Notes under the pieces: model-generated
Database searches by the model: none
Told to the model about the DNA's origin: nothing
What the model saw: only the letters and a program-made list of their open reading frames with translations
Part shown: positions 34,945 to 43,651 of the stretch, in pieces
Layout: every line of letters begins with the position of its first letter
Position numbering within the stretch: position 1 is the stretch's first letter
Assembly (NCBI GenBank): GCA_965215765.1
Contig: OZ244118.1
Location: forward strand, 868,001 to 932,000
DNA: 64,000 nt
Source: G965212025 sp965215765
GTDB taxonomy: Bacteria; Pseudomonadota; Gammaproteobacteria; Poriferisulfidales; Oxydemutatoraceae
Direction of reading: 5' to 3'
Made by a program: the position numbers and the translations under genes

Positions 34945-37332
34945 ATGTTACGAAAAACAGTCGTGGCATTCTTTATTGCCACAATCTATATCAACACTGC
35001 ATATGCTCAAGAGGTTATCAAGTATGACAAGGATAGATGGATTCCCGGATGGAATGGTCTTGAAGAGTTAGTGCGAGATGCTTACAAACACTACGAAAGT
35101 ACCTCTCCCACCTATGCTCAACCGACTTCTGGTCGTGTTGGGTTTATTGATGGGTTGGGTAGTGGTAAGAAGAGGCATGGCATTAAGGTACAAGCAGTCT
35201 ATTGCTGGTACCTCAGCTCCTTTGACGATGGTTGTGTGTATCCGACAACGTTTACGACAACCAAAAATCTTCCTTTCGATTACGAATTCGCTGGGCTTCC
35301 AGTGAAGTACGTGTACACATCAAACACTTTTGTGGGTCCAGAATACCGTAACGAGTTCATCTCCGATGACATCGTTACCATCTCTGCCAAAGTAGGGGGG
35401 GTTGATGATGGAGGTTGTCCTTCCCCCCCAAACTGTGCTAGGATTCAACCTTTCGACATCACCCCGAGCACTGGTGCTCATTTGGTGTACTCGGGAGAGA
35501 ATATACGTAGTGCAAATTCCACCTCTCAGTCACTTACTATTCCAAACTTTAAAGCGATATCGGAGATTGTTCGCACAACGAGCAAAATCTTAACAGTGAG
35601 TGGGTATAGCAAAAATAAAACTAATCAGGTCTGTACTGGTGCTGAGGCATGGTGTATCCAGTCTCGGTTCGCTGTTGGACTTGATTACTTTGGTGCTATT
35701 GGTGAAGGCAACTCTTTCGGTACACCCTTAGTTGGTGTGGTGATGTGGGCTATGCGACAGGTGAGTCCGACTATGACTGCCACTGATGTATTCGAGAGAG
35801 TACGAAAGTGTACCTGGGTTCCTGATGGAGTAACTACTCCTGACAATATCTGGGGGGTTGGTCAGTTACGGGCAACCAATGACTGTCTGTTCCCTGTGGA
35901 AAAGAGAGTCATAGCAGAAACAACACAAACAGACACGACAGAAACGACTGTTGTGACTCGTGTTGTAAGAACTTCAACGGATGTTGTGATAGATGGTGGG
36001 GTTCTCACAACAAACGTGATTACTCTCATTGAAATCTCCACGGATACGTCTGTGGCAGCAAACAGTAGGTTGACAACGGTGATTGGTTTCTTCCAAGACA
36101 CCATTCCGAGAGGTCCTACCAATCGTTTCTCTTCAACAACAGAAGACATCACACCGATGTCATCAACGCGACGAGAGATGACCGTGACAGAACCTCCATC
36201 CACTACACGAGCATTCACGGGATATACCGGGTCTCTCATTACAACAGAAACGGTTACTCAGACTTTCGTGGATCAATTGGTTCGTGGAACGAGAACAACT
36301 GCAGATGGGGCAACAGTGACTTCTTCAATCAGAACATCAACTCTCCCAGTAGTCACAACCATGACGACAGGAGAAGGAGAGCTGAGTACAGAAGCTGTAA
36401 CAACAGAAGATCAAGAGATCACATTGCTGGTTACCACTAACACTACGACAATCGTGGTGAAGGTTGAAGATGGTATTGCAACCACCACAGTGGCAACTGT
36501 TACGCTCACTTCCACAGATACGTCTGTGAGAATAGGTGTCTACACTACCACAACGGTTTACCTTCCATCTGGTGAAACCACCAACCGTCTCTCTTTCACA
36601 GAAGACACCACACTGGTGTCATCAACACAAAGAGAGATAATCGTGACAGAACCACCATCCACAACAAAAGCATTCACGGGATATACCGGGTCTCTCATTA
36701 CAACAGAGACAGTGACTCAGACTTTCACAGACAAGTTAGTCCGTGGAACAAGAACAACTGTCGATGACGTCATGACTTCTTCAATCAGAACATCAACTCT
36801 CCCAGTAGTCACAACCATGACGACAAGAGACGGTGAACTGAGTACGGAGAGGGCACTGCCAGAACAGCTAACAACGTTGACAATTACCACAGAGATCCAA
36901 ATAACCACAGTACGGTTAGTTGGCAATGGAAGCACCTTGGTGATAACAACAATAACAGAAACTATCCGTGATGTGTCGGTTACCACAACGGTTGCCTACA
37001 CAACGGAGAAGACCATTGTTCGACATGACGGAGTGTTGTACACCACCAGTACGGTGCGCGCAACGACACTGAGAAGTACTACCACAACCTCTCGTAATGC
37101 CCCCATGCCTGTCACCGAAGACACTGAAGCTATTCCCAGTACCTTACAAGGTGACAAGACGATAGTCACTACTGTTGTGACTATTACGGGGAGTTACACA
37201 AAAGATGGCCGAACTGATGTCTTTGATATCAGTGGACCACCAACAAGAATTGAACAGACAGGAAGTCTCACACCGTCGGTTGTGAAACTTCGTCTTCGTG
37301 CCTTTTTAGGTGGTGCCATACGGCGAGAATAA
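34945..37332 (+). CDS. Array paralogue P10, mosaic with P1-like stalk segment
   Basis: 795 residues, ATG at 34945. Loops: LGSGKK (as P8), SNTFVGPEYRNEF (as P11), GCPSPPNCARIQPF (as P7), SKNKTN and VGLDYFGAIGE (as P9). From about residue 325 the stalk switches to a different version (VVRTSTDVVIDGGVL, AANSRLTTVIGFF, STRREMTVTEPPSTTRAFTG, FVDQLVRGTRTTADGATVTS) that is otherwise found in P1, then returns to the common version. Ends GGAIRRE. Putative Asp/His/Ser retained. Confidence 0.8.
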   Translation: MLRKTVVAFFIATIYINTAYAQEVIKYDKDRWIPGWNGLEELVRDAYKHYESTSPTYAQPTSGRVGFIDGLGSGKKRHGIKVQAVYCWYLSSFDDGCVYPTTFTTTKNLPFDYEFAGLPVKYVYTSNTFVGPEYRNEFISDDIVTISAKVGGVDDGGCPSPPNCARIQPFDITPSTGAHLVYSGENIRSANSTSQSLTIPNFKAISEIVRTTSKILTVSGYSKNKTNQVCTGAEAWCIQSRFAVGLDYFGAIGEGNSFGTPLVGVVMWAMRQVSPTMTATDVFERVRKCTWVPDGVTTPDNIWGVGQLRATNDCLFPVEKRVIAETTQTDTTETTVVTRVVRTSTDVVIDGGVLTTNVITLIEISTDTSVAANSRLTTVIGFFQDTIPRGPTNRFSSTTEDITPMSSTRREMTVTEPPSTTRAFTGYTGSLITTETVTQTFVDQLVRGTRTTADGATVTSSIRTSTLPVVTTMTTGEGELSTEAVTTEDQEITLLVTTNTTTIVVKVEDGIATTTVATVTLTSTDTSVRIGVYTTTTVYLPSGETTNRLSFTEDTTLVSSTQREIIVTEPPSTTKAFTGYTGSLITTETVTQTFTDKLVRGTRTTVDDVMTSSIRTSTLPVVTTMTTRDGELSTERALPEQLTTLTITTEIQITTVRLVGNGSTLVITTITETIRDVSVTTTVAYTTEKTIVRHDGVLYTTSTVRATTLRSTTTTSRNAPMPVTEDTEAIPSTLQGDKTIVTTVVTITGSYTKDGRTDVFDISGPPTRIEQTGSLTPSVVKLRLRAFLGGAIRRE

Positions 37333-37512
37333 GAATCCTGTCTTGCAACCCCAAACAGGATGTGCAACTATATGTACCCCGTTTTATTTTCATGCACAAC
37401 GTGCTTCCCACGGCACGATTTTGATGCAATACATTCTTGCTGCTTTTATATGATCCAAGTTATCAAAAGTATTGTCATCCACTTTTGTTCGCATATTGAG
37501 TTAGCTCAAACA

Positions 37513-40500
37513 ATGTTACGAAAAACAGTCGTGGCATTCTTTGTTGCCTCAATCTATATCAACACTGCATACGCTCAAGAGATTATCAAGTATGACAAGG
37601 ATAGATGGATTCCCGGATGGAATGGTCTTGAAGAGTTAGTGCGAGATGCTTACAAACACTACGAAGGTACCTCTCCCACCTATGCTCAACCGACTTCTGG
37701 TCGTGTTGGGTTTATTGATGGGTTGGGTACTGGTGAGGGTAGGCATGGCATTGAGGTACAAGCAGTCTACTGCTGGTACCTCAGCTCCTTTGACGATGGT
37801 TGTGTGTATCCGACAACGTTTACGACAACTACAATCGAAGAGCTTCCTTTCGATTACGAATTCGCTGGGCTTCCAGTGAAGTACGTGTACACATCAAACA
37901 CTTTTGTGGGTCCAGAATACCGTAACGAGTTCATCTCCGATGACATCGTTACCATCTCTGCCAAAGGAGGGGGGATTGATGATGAAGGCTGTCCTTCCCC
38001 CCCAAACTGTAGTGCTATTCAACCTTTCGACATCACTCCGAGCACTGGTGCTCATGTGGTGTATTCGGGAGAGAATAATAATACCCGCATGAAAGGTTCT
38101 ACTGCTCTGTCACTTGATATTCCAACATTTAAAGCGATAGCGGAGATTGCTCGCACAACGAGCAAAATCTTAACAGTAAGTGGTTATGATTCGATGGAAC
38201 TTCCTGATCAGGTCTGTACTGGTGCTGAGGCATGGTGTATCCAGTCTCGGTTTTCTTTGAGGCTTGATAACACTGTTACTTTCAGTGGCAATTCCTTCGG
38301 CACACCCTTAGTTGGGGTGGTGATGTGGGGTATGCGACAGGTGAGTCCGACTATGACTGCCACTGATGTGTTCGAGAGAGTGCGGAAGTGTACCCGGGTT
38401 CCTGATGGGGTGACTACTCCTGATAGTATCTGGGGTGTTGGTCAGTTACGGGCAACCCATGACTGTCTGTTCCCTGTGAAAGAGAGAGTTATGGCAGAAA
38501 CAACACAAATAGACACGACGGGAACGACTGTTGTGACTCGTGTTGTAACGACCTCAACGGTTGCTGTAGTAGATGATGGAGTTCTCACAACAAACGTGAT
38601 TACTCTCATTGAAATCTCCACGGATACGTCTGTGGCAGAAGACACTATGGTGACAGCGGAGATTGGTTTCTTCCAAGACACCATTCCGAGAGGTACTACC
38701 AACCGTTTCTCTTTAACGGAGAGTGTCATACAGATACCCTCAACACGAAGAGAGATGGTTGTGATAGGATCACCGTCTACCACACAAGCATTCGTGGGAT
38801 ATACCGGATCTCTCATTACGACAGAGACAGTGACTCAGACTTTCACAGACAAGTTAGTCCGTGGAACAAGAACAACTGTCGATGACGTCATGACTTCTTC
38901 AATCAGAACATCAACTCTCCCAGTAGTCACAACCATGACGACAAGAGAAGGTGAGCTGAGTACAGAAGCTGTAACAACAGAAGATCAAGAGATCACATTG
39001 CTGGTTACCACTAACACTACGACAATCGTGGTGAAGGTGGAAGATGGGATTGCAACAACCACAGTGGCAACTGTTACACTCACTTCTACAGATACGTCTG
39101 TGAGAATGGGTGTCTACACTACCACAACGGTTTACCTTCCCTCTGGTGAAATCACTGTCCATTTCTCTTCAACAGAGAGTGTCATACAGATACCCTCAAC
39201 ACGAAGAGAGATGGTTGTGACAGGATCACCGTCTACCACACAAGCATTCGTGGGATATACCGGATCTCTCATTACGACAGAGACAGTGACTCAGACTTTC
39301 ACAGACAAGTTAGTCCGTGGAACAAGAACAACTGTCGATGACGTCATGACTTCTTCAATCAGAACATCAACTCTCCCAGTAGTCACAACCATGACGACAA
39401 GAGACGGTGAGCTGAGTACAGAAGCTGTAACAACAGAAGATCAAGAGATCACATTGCTGGTTACCACTAACACTACGACAATCGTGGTGAAGGTGGAAGA
39501 TGGGATTGCAACAACCACAGTGGCAACTGTTACACTCACTTCTGCGGATACGTCTGTGAGAATGAGTGTCTACACTACCACAACGGTTTACCTTCCCTCT
39601 GGTGAAATCACTGTCCATTTCTCTTCAACAGAGAGTGTCATACAGATACCCTCAACACGAAGAGAGATGGTTGTGACAGGATCACCGTCTACCACACAAG
39701 CATTCGTGGGATATACCGGATCTCTCATTACGACAGAGACAGTGACTCAGACTTTCACAGACAAGTTAGTCCGTGGAACAAGAACAACTGTCGATGACGT
39801 CATGACTTCTTCAATCAGAACATCAACTCTCCCAGTAGTCACAACCATGACGACAAGAGACGGTGAGCTGAGTACAGAAGCCGTAACAACAGAAGATCAA
39901 GAGATCACATTGCTGGTTACCACTAACACTACGACAATCGTGGTGAAGGTGGAAGATGGGATTGCAACAACCACAGTGGCAACTGTTACACTCACTTCTG
40001 CGGATACGTCTGTGAGAATGAGTGTCTACACTACCACAACGGTTTACCTTCCCTCTGGTGAAATCACTGTCCATTTCTCTTCAACAGAGAGTGTCATACA
40101 GATACCCTCAACACGAAGAGAGATGGTTGTGACAGGATCACCGTCTACCACACAAGCATTCGTTGGATATACCGGATCCCTCGTTACAACAGAAACGATT
40201 ACTCAGACTTCCACAGACCAACTGGTTCGTGGCACAAGAACAACTGTCGATGGCGTAATGACTTCTTCAATCAGAACATCACTCTCATCGACAATCATAT
40301 CTATGACGACAGGAGAAGGTGAACTGAGTACGGAGAGGGCACTACCAGAACAGCTAACAACGTTGACAATTACCACAGAGATCCAAATAACCACAGTACG
40401 GTTAGTTGGCAATGGAAGCACCTTGGTGATAACAACAATAACAGAAACTATCCGTGATGTGTCGGTTACCACAACGGTTGCCTACACAACGGAGAAGACC

Positions 40501-40812
40501 ATTGTTCGACATGACGGAGTGTTGTACACCACCAGTACGGTGCGCGCAACGACACTGAGAAGTACTATCACAACCTCTCGTAATGCCCCCATGCCTGTCA
40601 CCGAAGACACTGAAGCTATTCCCAGTACCTTACAAGGTGACAAGACGATAGTCACTACTGTTGTGACTATTACGGGGCGTCACACAAAAGATGGCCGAAC
40701 TGATGTCTTTGATATCAGCGGACCACCAACAAGAACTGAACAGACAGGAAGTCTCACACCATCGGTCGTGAAACTTCGTCTTCGTGCCTTTTTAGGTGGT
40801 GCCGTTCGATGA
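37513..40812 (+). CDS. Array paralogue P11, stalk lengthened by two extra 152-residue repeats
   Basis: 1099 residues, ATG at 37513, last of the array. Loops: LGTGEG, SNTFVGPEYRNEF, GCPSPPNCSAIQPF followed by a unique NNNTRMKGSTALS, DSMELPD and LRLDNTVTFS. CTRVPDG replaces the otherwise invariant CTWVPDG. The stalk has two additional, nearly identical 456-bp units compared with all other members, giving a protein about 300 residues longer. The gene ends with a different 3' sequence (GGAVR, TGA) running into a strong terminator. Putative Asp/His/Ser retained. Confidence 0.8.
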   Translation: MLRKTVVAFFVASIYINTAYAQEIIKYDKDRWIPGWNGLEELVRDAYKHYEGTSPTYAQPTSGRVGFIDGLGTGEGRHGIEVQAVYCWYLSSFDDGCVYPTTFTTTTIEELPFDYEFAGLPVKYVYTSNTFVGPEYRNEFISDDIVTISAKGGGIDDEGCPSPPNCSAIQPFDITPSTGAHVVYSGENNNTRMKGSTALSLDIPTFKAIAEIARTTSKILTVSGYDSMELPDQVCTGAEAWCIQSRFSLRLDNTVTFSGNSFGTPLVGVVMWGMRQVSPTMTATDVFERVRKCTRVPDGVTTPDSIWGVGQLRATHDCLFPVKERVMAETTQIDTTGTTVVTRVVTTSTVAVVDDGVLTTNVITLIEISTDTSVAEDTMVTAEIGFFQDTIPRGTTNRFSLTESVIQIPSTRREMVVIGSPSTTQAFVGYTGSLITTETVTQTFTDKLVRGTRTTVDDVMTSSIRTSTLPVVTTMTTREGELSTEAVTTEDQEITLLVTTNTTTIVVKVEDGIATTTVATVTLTSTDTSVRMGVYTTTTVYLPSGEITVHFSSTESVIQIPSTRREMVVTGSPSTTQAFVGYTGSLITTETVTQTFTDKLVRGTRTTVDDVMTSSIRTSTLPVVTTMTTRDGELSTEAVTTEDQEITLLVTTNTTTIVVKVEDGIATTTVATVTLTSADTSVRMSVYTTTTVYLPSGEITVHFSSTESVIQIPSTRREMVVTGSPSTTQAFVGYTGSLITTETVTQTFTDKLVRGTRTTVDDVMTSSIRTSTLPVVTTMTTRDGELSTEAVTTEDQEITLLVTTNTTTIVVKVEDGIATTTVATVTLTSADTSVRMSVYTTTTVYLPSGEITVHFSSTESVIQIPSTRREMVVTGSPSTTQAFVGYTGSLVTTETITQTSTDQLVRGTRTTVDGVMTSSIRTSLSSTIISMTTGEGELSTERALPEQLTTLTITTEIQITTVRLVGNGSTLVITTITETIRDVSVTTTVAYTTEKTIVRHDGVLYTTSTVRATTLRSTITTSRNAPMPVTEDTEAIPSTLQGDKTIVTTVVTITGRHTKDGRTDVFDISGPPTRTEQTGSLTPSVVKLRLRAFLGGAVR
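38715..40082 (+). repeat. Three near-identical 456-bp units in the P11 stalk
   Basis: The string GAGAGTGTCATACAGATACC recurs at about 38719, 39175, 39631 and 40087, exactly 456 bp apart, delimiting three full units. They differ by a handful of substitutions (e.g. TCTACAGAT versus TCTGCGGAT). The other paralogues have the equivalent of one unit here. Confidence 0.92.
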
Positions 40813-40835
40813 AATCATGTTCTTTACCTTTTTAG

Positions 40836-40868
40836 CGGGACGTACACGTATGTGCGTCCCGTTTTTTT
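40836..40868 (+). terminator. Rho-independent terminator closing the array
   Basis: CGGGACGTACA (40836-40846), loop CGTA, TGTGCGTCCCG (40851-40861), then seven T. The 11-bp stem has one G-T wobble. It lies 24 bp after the P11 stop. There is no T-run on the opposite strand, so it serves the array only. Confidence 0.92.
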
Positions 40869-40880
40869 ACCTTCACCACT

Positions 40881-41706
40881 CTAGTGTTGCACAAGTTCAG
40901 CAAAGGGCTCTCCCGTTGATGAAAAGGTACTCGTACCATCCTTTGTCTCTACCACAAAAGCACCACTTTCTTTAATACGGGTAATGACACTGTCATGCGG
41001 ATGTCCGTGTTGATTTGCCTCACCCGCCGAGATGACAACAAACGTTGGTCGGGTGGCAGAGAGGAGTGCCTCTCCTGTTGATGTTTTTGAACCGTGATGC
41101 CCCGCTTTCACTACCTCTAACTCAGACAACAGCGAAGAGAACTGATCAACGACATATCCTTCAACTACTTCAGGAGCATCACCTGAGAGAAACACATCTG
41201 CATCACCATACCGAGCAACCAGTACAATTGACCCTGCATTGCTATCACTCGCCAAATCAAAAATTGGCCAGAGAAGCGAGAGTGTCACACCATCAACGGT
41301 AAGGTGTCATCGGTTCTTGCACAACATATTCACGAGCACCCTCTGTGACCTCATGTGCTATTCGCTCGGCAAATGATTTATATACCCTGGTATCTGTTGT
41401 TGCACCAGTGTGGATGATAGTACCAACTTGAAAGCGATCGAGAACACCAACTAATCCACCAATGTGATCTGCATCGGGATGCGTTGCGATAACGATATCA
41501 ATAGTATCGTCATGGGAAGGAAGCACCTCACCTAGCGCACGAATGACAGCGCCACCACGGTCACCATCAATGAGTACCTGTTTGCCGTGCGGTGTTTCCA
41601 GGAGAATAGCGTCCCCTTGACCAACTGACAGGAAGTGAACGGTAAAGGCACTAGTTCCAGCCTCTGAGACCACAGAGACAAACCACCAATGGGTGACAAT
41701 TGCCAC
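40881..41706 (-). pseudogene. ComEC-type metallo-beta-lactamase-fold hydrolase, single frameshift
   Basis: Two consecutive frames on the minus strand make one protein. 41706-41293 gives VHFLSVGQGDAILLETPHGK, LIDGDRGG and the metal motif THPDADHIGG; it stops after EPMTPYR. 41288-40881 continues in another frame with VTLSLLWPIFD, the second motif KAGHHGSKTS and the third ISAGEANQHGHPH. These are the ordered motifs of the soluble ComEC/Rec2-like MBL domain; together they would give ~275 residues. The break lies at about 41289-41300, and a one-base change restores the frame. No transmembrane competence domain accompanies it. It could be a real pseudogene or a sequence error. It lies inside the direct-repeat-bounded island, opposite to the array. 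Confidence 0.8.
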
Positions 41707-41740
41707 CGCAACCTGGAGGTGGGTAAGGCTTGCTCGTTGG

Positions 41741-41930
41741 TGGCGGGTGGACGAGGTGTGGGTGTGGGTAATCTGTCCGGAGTTGGTTCAGGACAGGATG
41801 CTGACAGTGACTGTTCTTCTGTGGGATGCCATTCGGTGTTCCCAAAGGTAAACGCCCTGCCAGGTTCCAAGCTGTAATTTTCCACGCTGAAAAGGGATTG
41901 ACAGCGAGGTTTGCGTCAACGCAGACCGGA
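41741..41930. repeat. Right flanking direct repeat of the island (in yjbQ 3' end)
   Basis: Counterpart of 11334-11524. It covers the last ~143 bp of intact yjbQ and ~47 bp beyond its stop. The yjbQ copy here is complete while the left copy is only the 3' end. Confidence 0.88.
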
Positions 41931-42201
41931 TATGTGCAGACATGTCGTCTGGTCCTTCGGCAACATGTTGAAAAAGCGCGTCTCCGTCCGGGACGAGGCG
42001 CGCAAAAAAACGTTCCAGGTCGCCAAGCACATCCCGGTCGGCATTTTCTGTGATGAGCAGCGAAGCACTGGTGTGGTGGATGAACAGGTGGCACAAGCCG
42101 CTGCTTCCGTTCGGGAGGCAGTTCTCGACCGCAGCGCTGATTTCATACAGGCCGCGACCGCTGGTTTGCAGTTGAACGGTTTTATTGATTACTTCTGGCA
42201 T
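41788..42201 (-). CDS. yjbQ: YjbQ family protein (UPF0047)
   Basis: A 137-residue product, the usual size for the family (E. coli YjbQ 138). The signature HLFIHHTSASLLITENADRD near residue 40, followed by VLGDLERFF, and HVAEGPDDMSAHIRSAL are the conserved, likely active-site, segments. E. coli YjbQ has weak thiamine phosphate synthase activity; the physiological role is not settled. The ATG at 42201 is divergent from ispG, about 100 bp apart. Its 3' end is duplicated at the far side of the island. Confidence 0.9.
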   Translation of the reverse strand: MPEVINKTVQLQTSGRGLYEISAAVENCLPNGSSGLCHLFIHHTSASLLITENADRDVLGDLERFFARLVPDGDALFQHVAEGPDDMSAHIRSALTQTSLSIPFQRGKLQLGTWQGVYLWEHRMASHRRTVTVSILS

Positions 42202-42302
42202 GGCTCATGATTTGCGTGGCACTGGTTTTGTCTACACCACGCATTCATTATAATTTTGTTGCCGTGATTTTCGACCAGACTGAACTCCGCAGGTGATGCC
42301 GC

Positions 42303-43547
42303 ATGAATGAACCCGTACAAAACACCAAATTGCGCCGTCCCTCGCTGGGGGTAAAGGCAGGGAACGTCACGATAGGCGGTGTCGCTCCTGTGGTCGTGCA
42401 ATCCATGACCGATACGGACACGACAGACGTTGAGCGGACTGTTCGGCAGGTTTTGGAACTTTCCCGAGCGGGTTCGGAGTTGGTGCGCTTGACTGTCAAC
42501 ACGGATGCTGCGGCGCGCGCGGTGCCAAAAATTCGTGAGCGATTGCTGAAAAGCGATGCGGATGTGCCGCTGATTGGCGACTTTCATTTCAACGGCCATC
42601 GCTTGCTCGAACGCAATCGGGATTGTGCTCAAGCACTTGCCAAATGGCGCATCAACCCCGGAAACCTGGGTCGCAAGAATCGACATGACGCGCACTTTTC
42701 CCGAATCATCGAGTTGGCCTGCGAGTTGGAAAAACCCATTCGCATTGGTGTGAACTGGGGCAGCCTGGATGCGGAACTGTTGGCGAAAAAGCTGGATGAA
42801 AATGCGGCTCGGAAAGTTCCGCAGAGCCTGCGGGCGGTGACTCGCACGACTGTGATTGAATCGGCGTTGACCAGTGCCGCTTATGCCAGAAAGCTGGGGC
42901 TGCCTGCAGATCGCATCGTGCTTTCCTGCAAAACCAGCAATGTGCAGGACTTGCAGGATGTGTACCGCCGCCTTGCGGCGGCCTGCAGCTATCCTTTGCA
43001 TTTAGGTCTGACTGAGGCAGGCGTGGGTCTGCGGTCCATAGTCGCCACCACAGCGGCACTTGCGCCGCTTTTGAGTGCGGGCATCGGTGACACCATACGG
43101 GTTTCATTGACCCCGGAACCTGGCGGCAGGCGGTCTCGGGAAGTGGATGTTGCGCAAGAAATACTGCAAAGCCTGGAGCTCAGAGCGTTCATTCCAACGG
43201 TGATTGCGTGTCCCGGGTGTGGGCGCACTACCAGCGAAGGTTTTCGCAAGCTGGCCGTGGAAGTGCGTGACTATATTGATCAGAAGATGCCGGTCTGGCG
43301 CGCAAGTCGTCCGGGAGTGGAGGAGATGACGGTCGCTGTGATGGGGTGCGTGGTCAACGGGCCGGGTGAAAGCAAACATGCCGATATTGGCATCAGCTTG
43401 CCAGGAACGGGGGAGAGCCCATCCGCTCAAATCTTTGAAGACGGTGTCAGAACCACTGTTCTGGAGGGCAATCGCATCAGTGATGATTTCAAGGCCTTGA
43501 TCGAAAATTATGTTTCCAGCCGTTACCGGAATGTTGCTTCCAACTGA
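42303..43547 (+). CDS. ispG: 4-hydroxy-3-methylbut-2-en-1-yl diphosphate synthase (IspG/GcpE)
   Basis: A [4Fe-4S] enzyme of the non-mevalonate isoprenoid pathway that converts MEcPP to HMBPP. The 414-residue product has the TIM-barrel start PVVVQSMTDTDTTDVERTV, LIGDFHFNGH, and the C-terminal cluster ligands ACPGCGRTT and MGCVVNGPGE followed by SKHADIGISLPG. An AGGTGA motif precedes the ATG at 42303. It is followed by tRNA-Leu and tig on the same strand. Length and motifs indicate an intact enzyme. Confidence 0.96.
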   Translation: MNEPVQNTKLRRPSLGVKAGNVTIGGVAPVVVQSMTDTDTTDVERTVRQVLELSRAGSELVRLTVNTDAAARAVPKIRERLLKSDADVPLIGDFHFNGHRLLERNRDCAQALAKWRINPGNLGRKNRHDAHFSRIIELACELEKPIRIGVNWGSLDAELLAKKLDENAARKVPQSLRAVTRTTVIESALTSAAYARKLGLPADRIVLSCKTSNVQDLQDVYRRLAAACSYPLHLGLTEAGVGLRSIVATTAALAPLLSAGIGDTIRVSLTPEPGGRRSREVDVAQEILQSLELRAFIPTVIACPGCGRTTSEGFRKLAVEVRDYIDQKMPVWRASRPGVEEMTVAVMGCVVNGPGESKHADIGISLPGTGESPSAQIFEDGVRTTVLEGNRISDDFKALIENYVSSRYRNVASN

Positions 43548-43635
43548 GGTGAGCATTGAAAAAACGCTACGGGCGAATGGCTCCGGTTTCCAAAACCTGC
43601 GTGGCAAGTCTCGTCTTGGAGGGGCAGGCACTGGT

Positions 43636-43641
43636 TATAAT
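43636..43641 (+). promoter_or_regulatory. -10 box of the tRNA-Leu gene
   Basis: A perfect TATAAT ends 10 nt before the first tRNA base; TTGGAG at 43616-43621 is a weak -35 candidate at a short 14-nt spacing. Confidence 0.5.
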
Positions 43642-43651
43642 GAGCACTCAG

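Larger units (their letters stand above)
11657..40812 (+). repeat. Tandem gene array, ~2.57 kb period, eleven genes plus a remnant
   Basis: Start-to-start distances from P2 to P11 are 2571, 2562, 2565, 2571, 2579, 2562, 2588, 2571 and 2568 bp. Coding sequence and the ~180 bp spacers repeat together, so whole gene-plus-promoter units were duplicated. Each spacer holds a conserved stem (ATCCTGT...ACAGGAT) just after the stop and a CGTGC...GCACG hairpin. P1 and the remnant are clearly older or more divergent. Base use (Thr ACA/ACC/ACG, visibly lower G+C) differs from the flanking housekeeping genes. Confidence 0.93.

Noticed and set aside
13140..40480. Many 80-125-residue Val/Ser-rich frames on the minus strand across the array
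   Set aside because: They repeat with the array period as mirror images of Thr-rich codons; no start signals or family features.
11830..40812. Classical autotransporters
   Set aside because: The head resembles autotransporter subtilases, but the C-termini are short (LRLRVFLGGAAR) with no beta-barrel or terminal Phe/Trp signature.
11527..41740. Integrase or transposase driving the island
   Set aside because: I read both strands of the non-array parts and found no recombinase-like frame; the flanking repeats alone are reported.
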